From Dyadobacter subterraneus (lineage in GTDB: Bacteria > Bacteroidota > Bacteroidia > Cytophagales > Spirosomataceae): a stretch of 64,000 nucleotides of DNA. Under the pieces are notes generated by a model that saw only the letters and a program-made list of their open reading frames with translations, made no database searches and had not been told where the DNA came from. Shown in pieces: positions 27,124-35,873 of this stretch (its first letter is position 1; each line of letters starts with the position of its first letter). The stretch is taken from positions 4,008,501 through 4,072,500 of the forward strand of contig NZ_JACYGY010000001.1 of the NCBI RefSeq assembly GCF_015221875.1. The letters are read 5' to 3'. Position numbers and translations under genes: made by a program.

Positions 27124-28413
27124 ATGATTAAAAAGAAAAAAATCCGGCTGCTTTTTCTTTTCTTTTTCTCCGTACAGACAGCGGCGCAAGCCCAGAACAT
27201 TTCAAATCTTACAATTGAAGAATGTTACACGCTGGCTCGTGAGAATTTTCCGCTGATTAAGAAATATGATCTGGTTCGCAAGAGCAGTGGTTTTTCGTTA
27301 CAGAATGCGTCAAAATTGTATCTGCCCCAGGTAGCTGTCAGTGGCCAGGCTTCCTACCAATCGCAGACTATTAATTTCTCAGAAGTAATTCCATCAATTC
27401 CGGGCGTGAATTTCCCTACCCTTAGCAAAGATCAATATAAAATACAGGCCGATATTAGCCAGATCATTTATGACGCTGGTGATATCAATAATCAAAAAGC
27501 CTCGATCAGAGCCAATCAGGCCGTTCAGGAGCAAAATATTGAAATGAATCTGAGAGAGGTGAATGACAGGGTGAATCAGATTTATTTTGCCATTATTCTT
27601 ATGGATGAACAATTAAAGCAAAACGAAATAAGAAAATCTGAACTGCAAAGTCAGCTTGATAAAACACTTGCGGCGCTGGCAAACGGGACTTCCTTCCGAA
27701 GCAATGCGGACCAGTTAAAAGCTGAGCTTATAAATGTGGATATGAACAGCATTGAGTTCAAAGCAAATAAGCAGGCATATCTTAAAATGTTGTCAATTAT
27801 CATTGATAAAAAAGTGGATTCGGAAACAAAACTGCAAATGCCTGGTGAAAAAATCATGTCAGCCGAAATTAACCGTCCTGAAATAAAATTCTATGATCTG
27901 CAAAAACGTCTTTTTGATGTAGAAGATAAAAAATTACAATCGGCCTTCACGCCAAAGGTCAGCGCATTTTTTCAGGGCGCTTATGGCCGTCCGACACTGA
28001 ATATTATCAAAAATGAATTTGGTCCCTGGTTTGTCATCGGTCTAAGGTTAAACTGGAATCTTGGCAGCCTTTATTCGCTAAAAAACAATAGACAAAGTCT
28101 ACACATAAGCCGGCAGAGCTTGGAAGTTGACAAAGAAATTTTTCTATATAACACCAATCTTAGCCTAAGTCAGCAAAGCGGAGATATTCAAAAGTATAAG
28201 GATTTGATTGAACAGGACAAAATGGTAATCGGGCTTCGGGAATCTGTAAAAAAATCATCACTGGCGCAGTTGGAAAACGGGGTGATAACGGTCCACGAAT
28301 ACATTTCACAGCTTAATTCCGAAAACACTTCGCGGCAGACTTTGATTCTTCATACCATCCAGCTTTTGCAGGCAGAATATAAATACAACCACATTTCAGG
28401 AAGTGAAAACTAG
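27124..28413 (+). CDS. TolC family outer membrane efflux protein
   Basis: A 429-residue outer-membrane efflux protein with a Sec signal peptide (cleavage near AQAQ). It has the OEP duplication: long coiled-coil helices (for example the NDRVNQIYFAIILMDEQLKQNE region and the C-terminal QLENGVITVHEYISQLN region) and short beta strands. It forms the outer-membrane duct of the tripartite exporter encoded downstream. Its stop is 13 bases before the ATG of the membrane-fusion protein, so the two are translationally close. Length is typical of the family. Confidence 0.92.
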   Translation: MIKKKKIRLLFLFFFSVQTAAQAQNISNLTIEECYTLARENFPLIKKYDLVRKSSGFSLQNASKLYLPQVAVSGQASYQSQTINFSEVIPSIPGVNFPTLSKDQYKIQADISQIIYDAGDINNQKASIRANQAVQEQNIEMNLREVNDRVNQIYFAIILMDEQLKQNEIRKSELQSQLDKTLAALANGTSFRSNADQLKAELINVDMNSIEFKANKQAYLKMLSIIIDKKVDSETKLQMPGEKIMSAEINRPEIKFYDLQKRLFDVEDKKLQSAFTPKVSAFFQGAYGRPTLNIIKNEFGPWFVIGLRLNWNLGSLYSLKNNRQSLHISRQSLEVDKEIFLYNTNLSLSQQSGDIQKYKDLIEQDKMVIGLRESVKKSSLAQLENGVITVHEYISQLNSENTSRQTLILHTIQLLQAEYKYNHISGSEN

Positions 28414-28426
28414 AAAATATTTAAGT

Positions 28427-29359
28427 ATGAAAAAAAGTATTTTATCAGGACTCGCTTGTCTTTTCCTGATCGCTGCCTGTGAAACCAAAGATGATTATGA
28501 TGCGTCAGGCAATTTTGAGGCGGACGAGGTTATTGTTTCTGCACAACAAAACGGGCAGTTGCTATCTTTTTCAGTTCAGGAAGGGGCTCAGTTGAAACAG
28601 GGTGATAATGTTGGGCAAATTGATGTAAAAATCCCGGAACTTCAAAAGCAGCAGGCCGAGGCAGCCATAGCGGCATTGAAGCAAAAGACGGGAAGCTCAA
28701 AAGATCAGACCGAAGTTGCATCGAGGCAACTGGCTGTACAGGAATCACAGTTGGCTCAACAAATCCGGGAAAGAAAAAGAACGGAAAATCTGGTAAAAGC
28801 TGACGCAGCAACACAAAAACAGCTGGATGATATCGATGCGGCCATTGATCAAATCCAAAAACAGATCGGTGTGACGCGCCAGCAAATCAAACTTTACAAT
28901 TACAATTCAGCAACACAGAACCGTGGAATTTTAAGCGAGCAATCACCGCTCGCCGTGACGGCAAAACAGTATCAGGAACAGATTAACAGAGGACAAATTA
29001 TCAATCCCCTAACCGGTATTGTCCTGACGCGTTATGCGTTGAAAGGAGAAATGGCAGCAATCGGAAAACCGCTGTACAAAATCGCAAATGTTGACACGCT
29101 GACGTTGAAAGCATACATTACAGGAGATAAATTATCCCGGATAAAAAATGGGCAAACGGTAAAAGTTCGGATTGACCAGGGTGAAAAAGATTACAAAACT
29201 TACTCCGGCCAAATTTACTGGATTTCTTCCAAGGCAGAATTCACGCCAAAAACCATTCAAACAAAAAACGAAAGAGCGAATCTGGTTTACGCAATAAAAG
29301 TCCGGGTTAAGAATGATGGCTTTTTAAAAATTGGTATGTATGGGGAAGCGGTATTTTAG
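28427..29359 (+). CDS. HlyD-type membrane fusion lipoprotein (YbhG-like)
   Basis: A 310-residue periplasmic adaptor. The ATG at 28427 gives a clean lipoprotein signal (LFLIAAC, Cys about residue 18). An upstream in-frame GTG overlapping the TolC gene is less likely. A lipoyl-like half motif (EADEVIVSAQQNGQLLSFSVQEGAQLKQGDNVGQID) precedes a coiled-coil hairpin (about 75-150), a second lipoyl half (NPLTGIVLTRYALKGE) and a beta barrel. It links the ABC-2 permeases to TolC. The stop codon TAG falls inside the left end of a repeat element (29358). Confidence 0.92.
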   Translation: MKKSILSGLACLFLIAACETKDDYDASGNFEADEVIVSAQQNGQLLSFSVQEGAQLKQGDNVGQIDVKIPELQKQQAEAAIAALKQKTGSSKDQTEVASRQLAVQESQLAQQIRERKRTENLVKADAATQKQLDDIDAAIDQIQKQIGVTRQQIKLYNYNSATQNRGILSEQSPLAVTAKQYQEQINRGQIINPLTGIVLTRYALKGEMAAIGKPLYKIANVDTLTLKAYITGDKLSRIKNGQTVKVRIDQGEKDYKTYSGQIYWISSKAEFTPKTIQTKNERANLVYAIKVRVKNDGFLKIGMYGEAVF

Positions 29360-29495
29360 TTGAAAGTTGAAAGTGGGGCTGGTGAGTTTTAGGTTTAGTT
29401 AACTGTAAGTTATCAAAACCTAAAAATTAAAAGTCTTTCATCAAAATATTCCCCATCATTTTCAACTCCTCACTTTCAACTTTTAACTTTCAACT
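29358..29495. repeat. Repeat-bounded hairpin insert between adaptor and ATPase genes
   Basis: The left end AGTTGAAAGTTGAAAGTG (29358-29375) is inverted at the right end (29471-29495, the same motif with one extra 7-base unit). Inside, TTTTAGGTTT (29387-29396) pairs with AAACCTAAAA (29416-29425). The element begins within the stop codon of the adaptor gene and ends seven bases before the ATPase start. It resembles a small MITE- or REP-like palindromic element. Confidence 0.7.
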
Positions 29496-29502
29496 AAAAA
29501 AA

Positions 29503-30441
29503 ATGAACGCAGTCGAACTTCATAAAATCTCCAAAACTTACGACAAGGGAAAGGTACGGGCTGTGCATGAAGTTTCCTTTGAAGTGAGGAAGGGAGAGCT
29601 TTTTGGATTGATTGGTTCTGATGGCGCGGGAAAAACTTCCTTATTTCGTATCCTGACCACTGTTTTATTGGCTGATAGCGGCAGCGCGACGGTGGCTGGC
29701 TTTGATGTCGTAAAAGATTATCAACAGATCCGTAACCGTGTTGGTTATATGCCCGGAAAATTTTCTTTGTATCAGGATCTGACAATCAAAGAAAATCTTG
29801 AATTTTTTGCCACTATTTTCGGGACGACGATTGATGAGAATTATGAGTTGATCAAGGATATTTATGACCAGATTAAACCATTCAGCGACCGTCGCGCCGG
29901 TAAGCTTTCCGGCGGAATGAAACAAAAACTGGCGCTTTGTTGTGCACTGATACACAAACCGGAGGTGCTGCTTTTGGACGAACCGACAACCGGCGTAGAT
30001 GTAGTTTCGCGTAAAGAATTTTGGGCAATGCTGAAAGCTTTAAAGGAAAAAGGGATTACGATTCTGGTTTCAACGCCATACATGGACGAGGCGAATTTAT
30101 GCGAGAGAATTGCACTGATCCAGAATGGCGAAATCATGAGTGTAGATACGCCGGAAAATATTATCAAATCTTTCCCTACCACTCTTTTTGCGGCAAAATC
30201 AGAAAGTATTTACAAACTGTTAAATGATTTCCGCTCAGATCCAAAGGTAGATAGCTGCTATGCTTTTGGCGAATTTCTTCATATTACTTTGAAAGAAAAC
30301 GGCGATAGTGATTTAGAAGAGCTGAAAGCATTTGCCATTCAGAAAGGGCATAGCGATATTTTGATACAGCAAATCACACCCGGTATTGAAGACAGTTTTA
30401 TCCGTCTGATGCGAGAGAAAACACAGGAACCGGCGCGCTAA
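29503..30441 (+). CDS. ABC transporter ATP-binding protein (N-terminal half of YbhF type)
   Basis: A 312-residue ABC-2 type ATPase. Walker A is GSDGAGKTS at about 38-46, with Asp where Gly or Asn is usual. The signature is LSGGMKQK, Walker B is VLLLDEPTTGVD and the C-terminal extension of about 80 residues is DrrA/YbhF-like. It energises the two ABC-2 permeases together with the next ATPase. In E. coli YbhF both ATPase domains are on one chain, and here they are two genes 11 bases apart. Confidence 0.92.
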   Translation: MNAVELHKISKTYDKGKVRAVHEVSFEVRKGELFGLIGSDGAGKTSLFRILTTVLLADSGSATVAGFDVVKDYQQIRNRVGYMPGKFSLYQDLTIKENLEFFATIFGTTIDENYELIKDIYDQIKPFSDRRAGKLSGGMKQKLALCCALIHKPEVLLLDEPTTGVDVVSRKEFWAMLKALKEKGITILVSTPYMDEANLCERIALIQNGEIMSVDTPENIIKSFPTTLFAAKSESIYKLLNDFRSDPKVDSCYAFGEFLHITLKENGDSDLEELKAFAIQKGHSDILIQQITPGIEDSFIRLMREKTQEPAR

Positions 30442-30452
30442 TTTCTAAAATT

Positions 30453-31199
30453 ATGGATGACAACAAAGCCATCGTTTGCAGGGAACTCACCAAGCAGTTT
30501 GGAGATTTTTATGCTGTAAACAAGATTTCCTTTGAAGTAGCCAAAGGAGAAATATTTGGATTTTTGGGTGCAAACGGGGCCGGAAAAACCACTGCGATGC
30601 GGATTTTGTGCGGCCTCTCCTTCCCTACTTCCGGGACAGCCACGGTTGCTGGTTTTGATGTTTATAAACAGCAGGAAAGTATCAAGAAAAATATTGGCTA
30701 CATGAGCCAGAAGTTTTCTTTGTATGAAAACCTGACGGTACTTGAAAATATTGAATTTTATGGAGGTGTCTACGGCGTATCGAGAAAAGAAATAAAGAAA
30801 CGAATTGATGAATTGATCACAACACTTGGATTGCAATCAGAAGCCAAAAAACTAGTTGGCGAATTGCCGCTGGGCTGGAAGCAAAAACTTGCATTTTCAG
30901 TAGCGATTTTTCACCGTCCGCAAATTGTTTTTTTGGACGAACCAACCGGTGGTGTGGATCCGGTAACCAGAAGACAGTTTTGGGATATGATCTACGAAGC
31001 AGCCGCCTCAGGAATCACCATTTTTGTAACAACACATTACATGGACGAAGCAGAATACTGTAACAGGATTTCAGTGATGGTCGACGGAAAAGTAGAAGCG
31101 CTGGACTCTCCTTCAAATTTAAAAAAGAAATTCGGGGTGGAGTCGATGGACGAGGTTTTTTATCAGCTAGCCCGAGGCGCCAAAAGAGTCGAGAGTTGA
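30453..31199 (+). CDS. ABC transporter ATP-binding protein (C-terminal half of YbhF type)
   Basis: A 248-residue ATPase with an intact Walker A (GANGAGKTT, about 42-50) and Walker B (IVFLDEPTGGVDP). The signature is LPLGWKQK instead of LSGGxxQ. The same kind of degenerate signature (PLG) is what I recall for the second ATPase half of YbhF, so the pair would form an asymmetric ATPase with one regular and one altered composite site. The stop TGA lies inside the left end of a repeat-bounded insert (31194), so the last codons come from the repeat. Confidence 0.9.
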   Translation: MDDNKAIVCRELTKQFGDFYAVNKISFEVAKGEIFGFLGANGAGKTTAMRILCGLSFPTSGTATVAGFDVYKQQESIKKNIGYMSQKFSLYENLTVLENIEFYGGVYGVSRKEIKKRIDELITTLGLQSEAKKLVGELPLGWKQKLAFSVAIFHRPQIVFLDEPTGGVDPVTRRQFWDMIYEAAASGITIFVTTHYMDEAEYCNRISVMVDGKVEALDSPSNLKKKFGVESMDEVFYQLARGAKRVES

Positions 31200-31490
31200 A
31201 AGTTGAAAGTGGTGATAGCGGGAATTTATTTGAATTTAATAATTGGGAGTGAGTTGTTGAGTGACTTGTTTTTCAGATATAGTCTATATGGGAAAACTTA
31301 TATGAAAAATAATGTGGTGGCACCTAAGTCAATCGCTTTCGCAATCAGGATTGTAAACATGTACAATTTTTATCTGTTGAACTTCGTGAATATGTATTAC
31401 AAAATTCTTAGCCAGTATTATTAAGTCTACTAAATCCAGTCTGGGTCGATGAAAAAACTTTCAATTTTCAACTCTCAACTTTCAACTTTT
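31194..31490. repeat. Repeat-bounded insert carrying a decayed four-helix-bundle gene
   Basis: The left end AGTTGAAAGTTGAAAGTG (31194-31211) is identical to that of the insert at 29358. The right end (31457-31490) is an inverted, degenerate array of the same 7-base unit. The left end contains the ATPase stop codon. The right end encodes residues 4-14 of the downstream permease. Between the ends lies a frameshifted fragment of a four-helix-bundle (23S IVS/S23-type) gene. Confidence 0.65.
31302..31411 (+). pseudogene. Truncated, frameshifted four-helix-bundle (IVS/S23-type) gene remnant
   Basis: From the ATG at 31302 the frame reads MKNNVVAPKSIAFAIRIVNMY, which matches the usual start of four-helix-bundle proteins (N-V-V-x-x-K-S-x-A-F-A-x-R-I-V-x-L-Y). 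Around 31378 a one-base shift recovers the continuation E-L-R-E-Y-V-L-Q-N, as in the family's R-E-Y-V-L-S-K-Q. A TAG at 31409 then stops it. Intact members are about 120 residues, so roughly the first third remains. It sits within the repeat-bounded insert. Confidence 0.55.
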
Positions 31491-32576
31491 ATAAAGAAAG
31501 AATTCTTTCATGTATTCAGAGATCGACGAACATTGTTAATCATGTTCGGACTTCCTGTTGTACAAATTATTCTCTTTGGTTTTGCCTTAACCAATGAAGT
31601 GAAGAACATTGAAATTATTATTTTAGATAACGCCAAAGACATTAATTCACAACAGATTACAAACAAAATTAAGACTTCTTCTTACTTTCAGGTTCAGGCA
31701 TCGGTTTTGAATTTTAAGGATATTGAAAAAACTTTTAAGAAAGGAAATATTAAATGTGCACTTATTTTTCCAGCGCACTTCGGAGAAGATCTTTTGCATA
31801 TTGGAAAAAGTCAGGTACAAATAATTACCGATGGATCCGATCCTAATATCGCAAAAACGGTCGTGAATTACCTGACTGCAATAATCATGGATTATCAGCA
31901 GCAGATTGCTCCTTCGCCTGCTTTATCGTACCGGATCATTCCAGAAACCCGCATGCTTTACAATGAAGAAGGAAACGGCTCGCTGAACTTTATTCCTGGT
32001 GTAATGGCGCTTGTTTTAATGATTGTCTGTACCACGCTGACTTCCGTTGCCGTGGTGAAGGAAAAGGAACTTGGCACCATGGAAGTTTTGCTGGTTTCGC
32101 CTTTCAAACCAGTTTTCGTACTGATTGCTAAGGCTGTACCGTATCTGCTTTTATCAATGATCAATGTGATTTTGATTTTACTGCTGGCCGTTTATTTACT
32201 GGACGTTCAGATCCAAGGCAGCGTTTTTCTCCTGTTTTTTGAGAGCATACTTTTTATCATTACCTGTCTTTCATTGGGCTTGATGATCTCCAATATTACC
32301 AATTCCCAGCAAACGGCAATGCTGCTTTCTATGATGGGCATGATGCTTCCAACACTGATATTTACAGGTTTTCTTTTTCCACTTGAAAATATGCCGTTAC
32401 CGTTTCAAATTATTTCACATATCGTTCCGGCTCGTTGGTATTTTATTATTGTAAAAGCTGTGATGTTAAAAGGACTTGGATTTCAGTACGTATGGAAAGA
32501 GACGCTGATACTAACCGGAATGACTCTCCTTTTACTGGGTGTTGCTTTGAAAAATTTTAAAATCAGACTACAATGA
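31449..32576 (+). CDS. ABC-2 type permease (YbhS/YbhR-like), first
   Basis: A 375-residue ABC-2 permease with an N-terminal helix (about 30-48), a large periplasmic domain (about 50-180) and five further helices. The order matches YbhS/YbhR and DrrB-type exporters. KKEFFHVFRDRRTLLIMFGLPV is the conserved N-terminal coupling segment. The first codons after ATG (residues 4-14, LSIFNSQLSTF) are encoded by the degenerate AACTTTC repeat and are absent from the normal family start, so this N-terminus is probably a recent acquisition. It overlaps the next permease gene by ATGA. Confidence 0.9.
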   Translation: MKKLSIFNSQLSTFIKKEFFHVFRDRRTLLIMFGLPVVQIILFGFALTNEVKNIEIIILDNAKDINSQQITNKIKTSSYFQVQASVLNFKDIEKTFKKGNIKCALIFPAHFGEDLLHIGKSQVQIITDGSDPNIAKTVVNYLTAIIMDYQQQIAPSPALSYRIIPETRMLYNEEGNGSLNFIPGVMALVLMIVCTTLTSVAVVKEKELGTMEVLLVSPFKPVFVLIAKAVPYLLLSMINVILILLLAVYLLDVQIQGSVFLLFFESILFIITCLSLGLMISNITNSQQTAMLLSMMGMMLPTLIFTGFLFPLENMPLPFQIISHIVPARWYFIIVKAVMLKGLGFQYVWKETLILTGMTLLLLGVALKNFKIRLQ

Positions 32577-33691
32577 AAGTGCTCGGTTTCCTGTTACAGA
32601 AAGAATTCCGGCAAATCCGGCGCGATACCACAATCCTTCGCATCATGTTTATGCTCCCGATTATCCAGTTAGTAATATTTCCGCTGGCAATTGATTTTGA
32701 TGTGAAGAGTATCAATATTTCAATTGTTGATCAGGATCATAGCACGTATTCACAAAAACTTATTTCAAAAATTGCTTCCTCCGGATATTTCAAAGTGGTC
32801 AGCGCTGAAACTTCTTTCAAAAAATCATTAACCTATATCGAAAAAGGACAAGCAGATCTTATCATGGAAATTCCTGCCGGTTTTGAGCGCAATCTCGTAC
32901 GCGAGGGTGTGCAAAAAATTGGAATTTCGGTAGATGCGATCAATGGTACAAAAGCAGGAATCGGCGGACAATATCTGAATTCCATTATCACCGATTTTAA
33001 CGTGAATATTGACATGAACCTGCGTGGAGCAGTTGCACCTGAGCAGTCGGGAGCAATCGATATTACATATACAAACTGGTTTAATCCCAGAGCTGAGTAT
33101 AAATATAATGTCGTTCCTGCGATTCTGGTTTTACTACTGACAATGATCGGTGGATTTGTCACTGCTTTGAATATTGTTAAGGAAAAAGAAGTCGGAACCA
33201 TTGAGCAGATTAACGTAACACCGATCAAAAAATGGGAATTCATTCTGGGTAAACTGATTCCATTCTGGGTAATCGGAATGATCGTTTTTACGCTTGGACT
33301 GACGATCAGCTGGCTTGTATATGGGATCGTTCCGCGCGGAAGTTTTCTTACTCTTTATTCCTTTGCCGCAGTGTACCTTGTTGCACTGCTTGGGTTTGGC
33401 CTTTTAATTTCCACATATAGTGACAATCAGGTCCAGGCAATGTTTGTCGCCTTTTTCTTCATCATGATTTTCATTTTAATGAGTGGTTTTTTCACCTCCA
33501 CCGACGGGATGCCGGGTTGGGCAAAGGTGATTTCTAACATGACACCAGTGGCGCATTTTGTCAAAACAGACCGGATGATTATTCTGAAAGGAAGTGGTTT
33601 TAATGATGTAAAAATGGAGTTTTTCTATCTGGTAGGCTTTGCCGCTATACTAAACGGATGGGCAATCCGGAACTACAAAAAAACAAATTAA
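32573..33691 (+). CDS. ABC-2 type permease (YbhR/YbhS-like), second
   Basis: A 372-residue ABC-2 permease with the same layout as its neighbour: coupling segment LLQKEFRQIRRDTTILRIMFMLP, first helix, periplasmic domain (about 45-175) and five C-terminal helices, including the conserved EKEVGTIEQINVTP loop. It overlaps the preceding gene by four bases (ATGA, 32573-32576), which implies coupled translation and a heterodimeric channel. In E. coli the orthologous system exports drugs and some cations. The substrate here is unknown. Confidence 0.92.
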   Translation: MKVLGFLLQKEFRQIRRDTTILRIMFMLPIIQLVIFPLAIDFDVKSINISIVDQDHSTYSQKLISKIASSGYFKVVSAETSFKKSLTYIEKGQADLIMEIPAGFERNLVREGVQKIGISVDAINGTKAGIGGQYLNSIITDFNVNIDMNLRGAVAPEQSGAIDITYTNWFNPRAEYKYNVVPAILVLLLTMIGGFVTALNIVKEKEVGTIEQINVTPIKKWEFILGKLIPFWVIGMIVFTLGLTISWLVYGIVPRGSFLTLYSFAAVYLVALLGFGLLISTYSDNQVQAMFVAFFFIMIFILMSGFFTSTDGMPGWAKVISNMTPVAHFVKTDRMIILKGSGFNDVKMEFFYLVGFAAILNGWAIRNYKKTN

Positions 33692-33840
33692 TTAAGCCCG
33701 ATTTGTATTTTAAACTACCTCGTTAAAATCAAATCGTTTTTAATGATAATTTTCTTTTGCTCAATTTAGTCTTAAAACATTTTGAATAAAGGTCTGGTAT
33801 CCTGCAAGATTTACTACAAAATTAAAAAACAATTAAACAT

Positions 33841-33864
33841 TTTGACAAAATTTGACATTATGTC
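33841..33864. promoter_or_regulatory. Operator candidate upstream of the second TetR gene
   Basis: TTTGACA, a 13-base spacer beginning AAAT, then TGTC. The same GACA-N13-TGTC architecture occurs at 34541-34567 before the MFS gene, the presumed target. It lies 43 bases before the TetR start. Confidence 0.55.
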
Positions 33865-33906
33865 TATTGTTATTAATTTTACATCGAGTCTAAATTTCCT
33901 TGCTAA

Positions 33907-34524
33907 ATGATCGTTCGAAATCCAGCCAAAGATGAAGTTATCCAGCAGCAGATACTTCTGGCAGCCAAGCAGCTTTTTCAGAAATATGGCCTGCGAAAGG
34001 TTACTATGGATGATGTGGCCAAAGCTATTGGTAAAGGAAGAAGTTCACTTTATTATTACTACAAAAGCAAGGAAGAGATATTTGATGCCGTTGTTGATGC
34101 CGAAATTATAGATATGCAAATGAGTATTTCACAAGCAATTGACAAAGAAACAACTGCCGAAAAAAAGCTCTACGCATTTTTTATGACCAAACTGACGGTC
34201 GCCCAAAGCAAAAGATCATTTTTCAGCACAATTGATGAAGGTATGGACGCTGCCGAACTTTCTGATTACAACAAAGCAAAACAAGCCATTCGCAGACGGA
34301 TCATGGAAAAGGAAACGGCTGTAATAAGTCGGATATTAAAGGAAGGAATTGAAAATCAAGAACTTAGAAGCATGGACCAGACAGAGCAAGAGTCAGTACA
34401 GTTTGTGCTGCTGGCAGCAATCCATGGACTTAAACGTGAAATTTTAATGGAAAATGATTTTAGCCGGATTGATTCCTCTATGCAAACATTAACCACCTTG
34501 ATCATACAAGGATTAAAGAAGTAA
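33907..34524 (+). CDS. TetR family transcriptional regulator
   Basis: A 205-residue TetR-type repressor with an N-terminal HTH (about 12-55, QQILLAAKQLFQKYGLRKVTMDDVAKAIGKGRSSLYYYYKSKEEIF) and a helical ligand domain. It heads a group with an MFS transporter, a small membrane protein and an isochorismatase-family protein. The symmetric element GACA-N13-TGTC occurs before this gene and before the MFS gene, consistent with autoregulation and control of the transporter. The inducer is unknown. Confidence 0.9.
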   Translation: MIVRNPAKDEVIQQQILLAAKQLFQKYGLRKVTMDDVAKAIGKGRSSLYYYYKSKEEIFDAVVDAEIIDMQMSISQAIDKETTAEKKLYAFFMTKLTVAQSKRSFFSTIDEGMDAAELSDYNKAKQAIRRRIMEKETAVISRILKEGIENQELRSMDQTEQESVQFVLLAAIHGLKREILMENDFSRIDSSMQTLTTLIIQGLKK

Positions 34525-34540
34525 AAAAATTTGATCAATT

Positions 34541-34567
34541 TTCGACAAAATGACTAATAATGTCGAA
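34541..34567. promoter_or_regulatory. Second TetR operator candidate, before the MFS gene
   Basis: TTCGACA, 13 bases, TGTCGAA is a perfect 7-bp inverted repeat whose core and spacing match the element at 33841-33864. It ends 15 bases before the MFS start. Confidence 0.65.
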
Positions 34568-34581
34568 TAGTAAATAATTAT

Positions 34582-35844
34582 ATGAAAACAGATCGTTTAA
34601 CCAGCACCTTCCGCGCTTTCGAAAACCGCAATTATATGTTGTTTTTCTGCGGACAATCTGTTTCGCAGATTGGCACCTGGATGCAGCGGACCGCCGTTAC
34701 CTGGGTGATTTATTCCATGACCCATTCAGCTTTTATGCTTGGACTGGCTGTATTTGCCCAGCAATTTCCTTCCTTTTTATTGTCCCTTTTCGGCGGGATT
34801 GTATCCGACCGTTACAGCCGGTATAAAATATTGCTGGTTACTCAGACAGCCTCTATGATTCAGGCTATTATGCTGGCTGTTTTAATCCTGAACAACCATT
34901 ATGTGATCTGGGAAATATTGACATTAAGTGTTGTACTGGGCATCATTAATGCATTTGACGTGCCAGCCAGACAGCCCATGGTACACGAAATGATTAACAA
35001 CAAGGAAGATTTGCCTAACGCGTTAGCACTCAACTCAGCCATGGTCAATATAGCCAGGCTTATCGGACCGGCTTTATCCGGAATTGTACTTAATGAATTC
35101 GGCGCGGGCATATGTTTTTCTGTAAATGCGTTCAGCTTTGTGGCTGTGATCACCTCATTATTACTGATGAAACTACCTGATTTTCAACCTCCGCTGGTAA
35201 AAAAAGAAGTGATCACCGAGCTTTTAGAAGGATTTACTTATCTAAAAAATACACCGTTAATCGGCCTTGTCATGCTCATGCTTCTGGTTTTGAGCTTGCT
35301 TGTTTTGCCGTATGATACAATGATGCCGTTTTTTGCCAAAATTGTCTATAACGGTGATGCTGCTACGTACGGCTATATCAGCAGTTTTGTAGGTCTGGGT
35401 GCTATAATGGGCAGTTTATTTATGGCTTCGATAAAGGAAGTAAGTCGCTTAAAATCAGTTCTCCTGATTAGTGTTTCCATTTTGGGTGTTGGTTTGATCG
35501 TTTTTTCACGCGTTGAATATTTACCTGCCGCAATACCGTTTGCCGTTGTTATAGGATTTGTATCGCTTTCTCCCATGACGGCTGGCATTACCCTTATTCA
35601 AATGGAATCTGCTCCCGAAATGCGTGGACGTGTAATGAGCTACGTTGCGATGGCTTATTTTGGGATGCTGCCTTTGGGAAGTTTACTAGTCGGTACGGTA
35701 TCTCAAAAAATATCCGCTCCGCTGACCATGTTTTGCCAGGGAATACTTGCACTCATTATCGCTCTTATATTTTCCAAATTCTTATTAAAACCTTCCGAAA
35801 AAAACAATAAGAAAAGCAGAGAAAAATCAATTCAGTCTAACTAG
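34582..35844 (+). CDS. MFS transporter (enterobactin exporter EntS-like group)
   Basis: A 420-residue major facilitator protein with twelve hydrophobic helices. The N-terminal FRAFENRNYMLFFCGQSVSQIGTWMQ is typical of the MFS_3/EntS-like group, and motif A appears as GGIVSDRYSRYK near residue 72. It likely exports a small molecule by proton antiport. The upstream TetR gene with a repeated operator suggests induction by the substrate. It is followed after 29 bases by a small membrane protein gene, so an operon through 36793 is likely. Confidence 0.9.
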   Translation: MKTDRLTSTFRAFENRNYMLFFCGQSVSQIGTWMQRTAVTWVIYSMTHSAFMLGLAVFAQQFPSFLLSLFGGIVSDRYSRYKILLVTQTASMIQAIMLAVLILNNHYVIWEILTLSVVLGIINAFDVPARQPMVHEMINNKEDLPNALALNSAMVNIARLIGPALSGIVLNEFGAGICFSVNAFSFVAVITSLLLMKLPDFQPPLVKKEVITELLEGFTYLKNTPLIGLVMLMLLVLSLLVLPYDTMMPFFAKIVYNGDAATYGYISSFVGLGAIMGSLFMASIKEVSRLKSVLLISVSILGVGLIVFSRVEYLPAAIPFAVVIGFVSLSPMTAGITLIQMESAPEMRGRVMSYVAMAYFGMLPLGSLLVGTVSQKISAPLTMFCQGILALIIALIFSKFLLKPSEKNNKKSREKSIQSN

Positions 35845-35873
35845 TTACATTTTCATCTAAAACACTCCAATTT

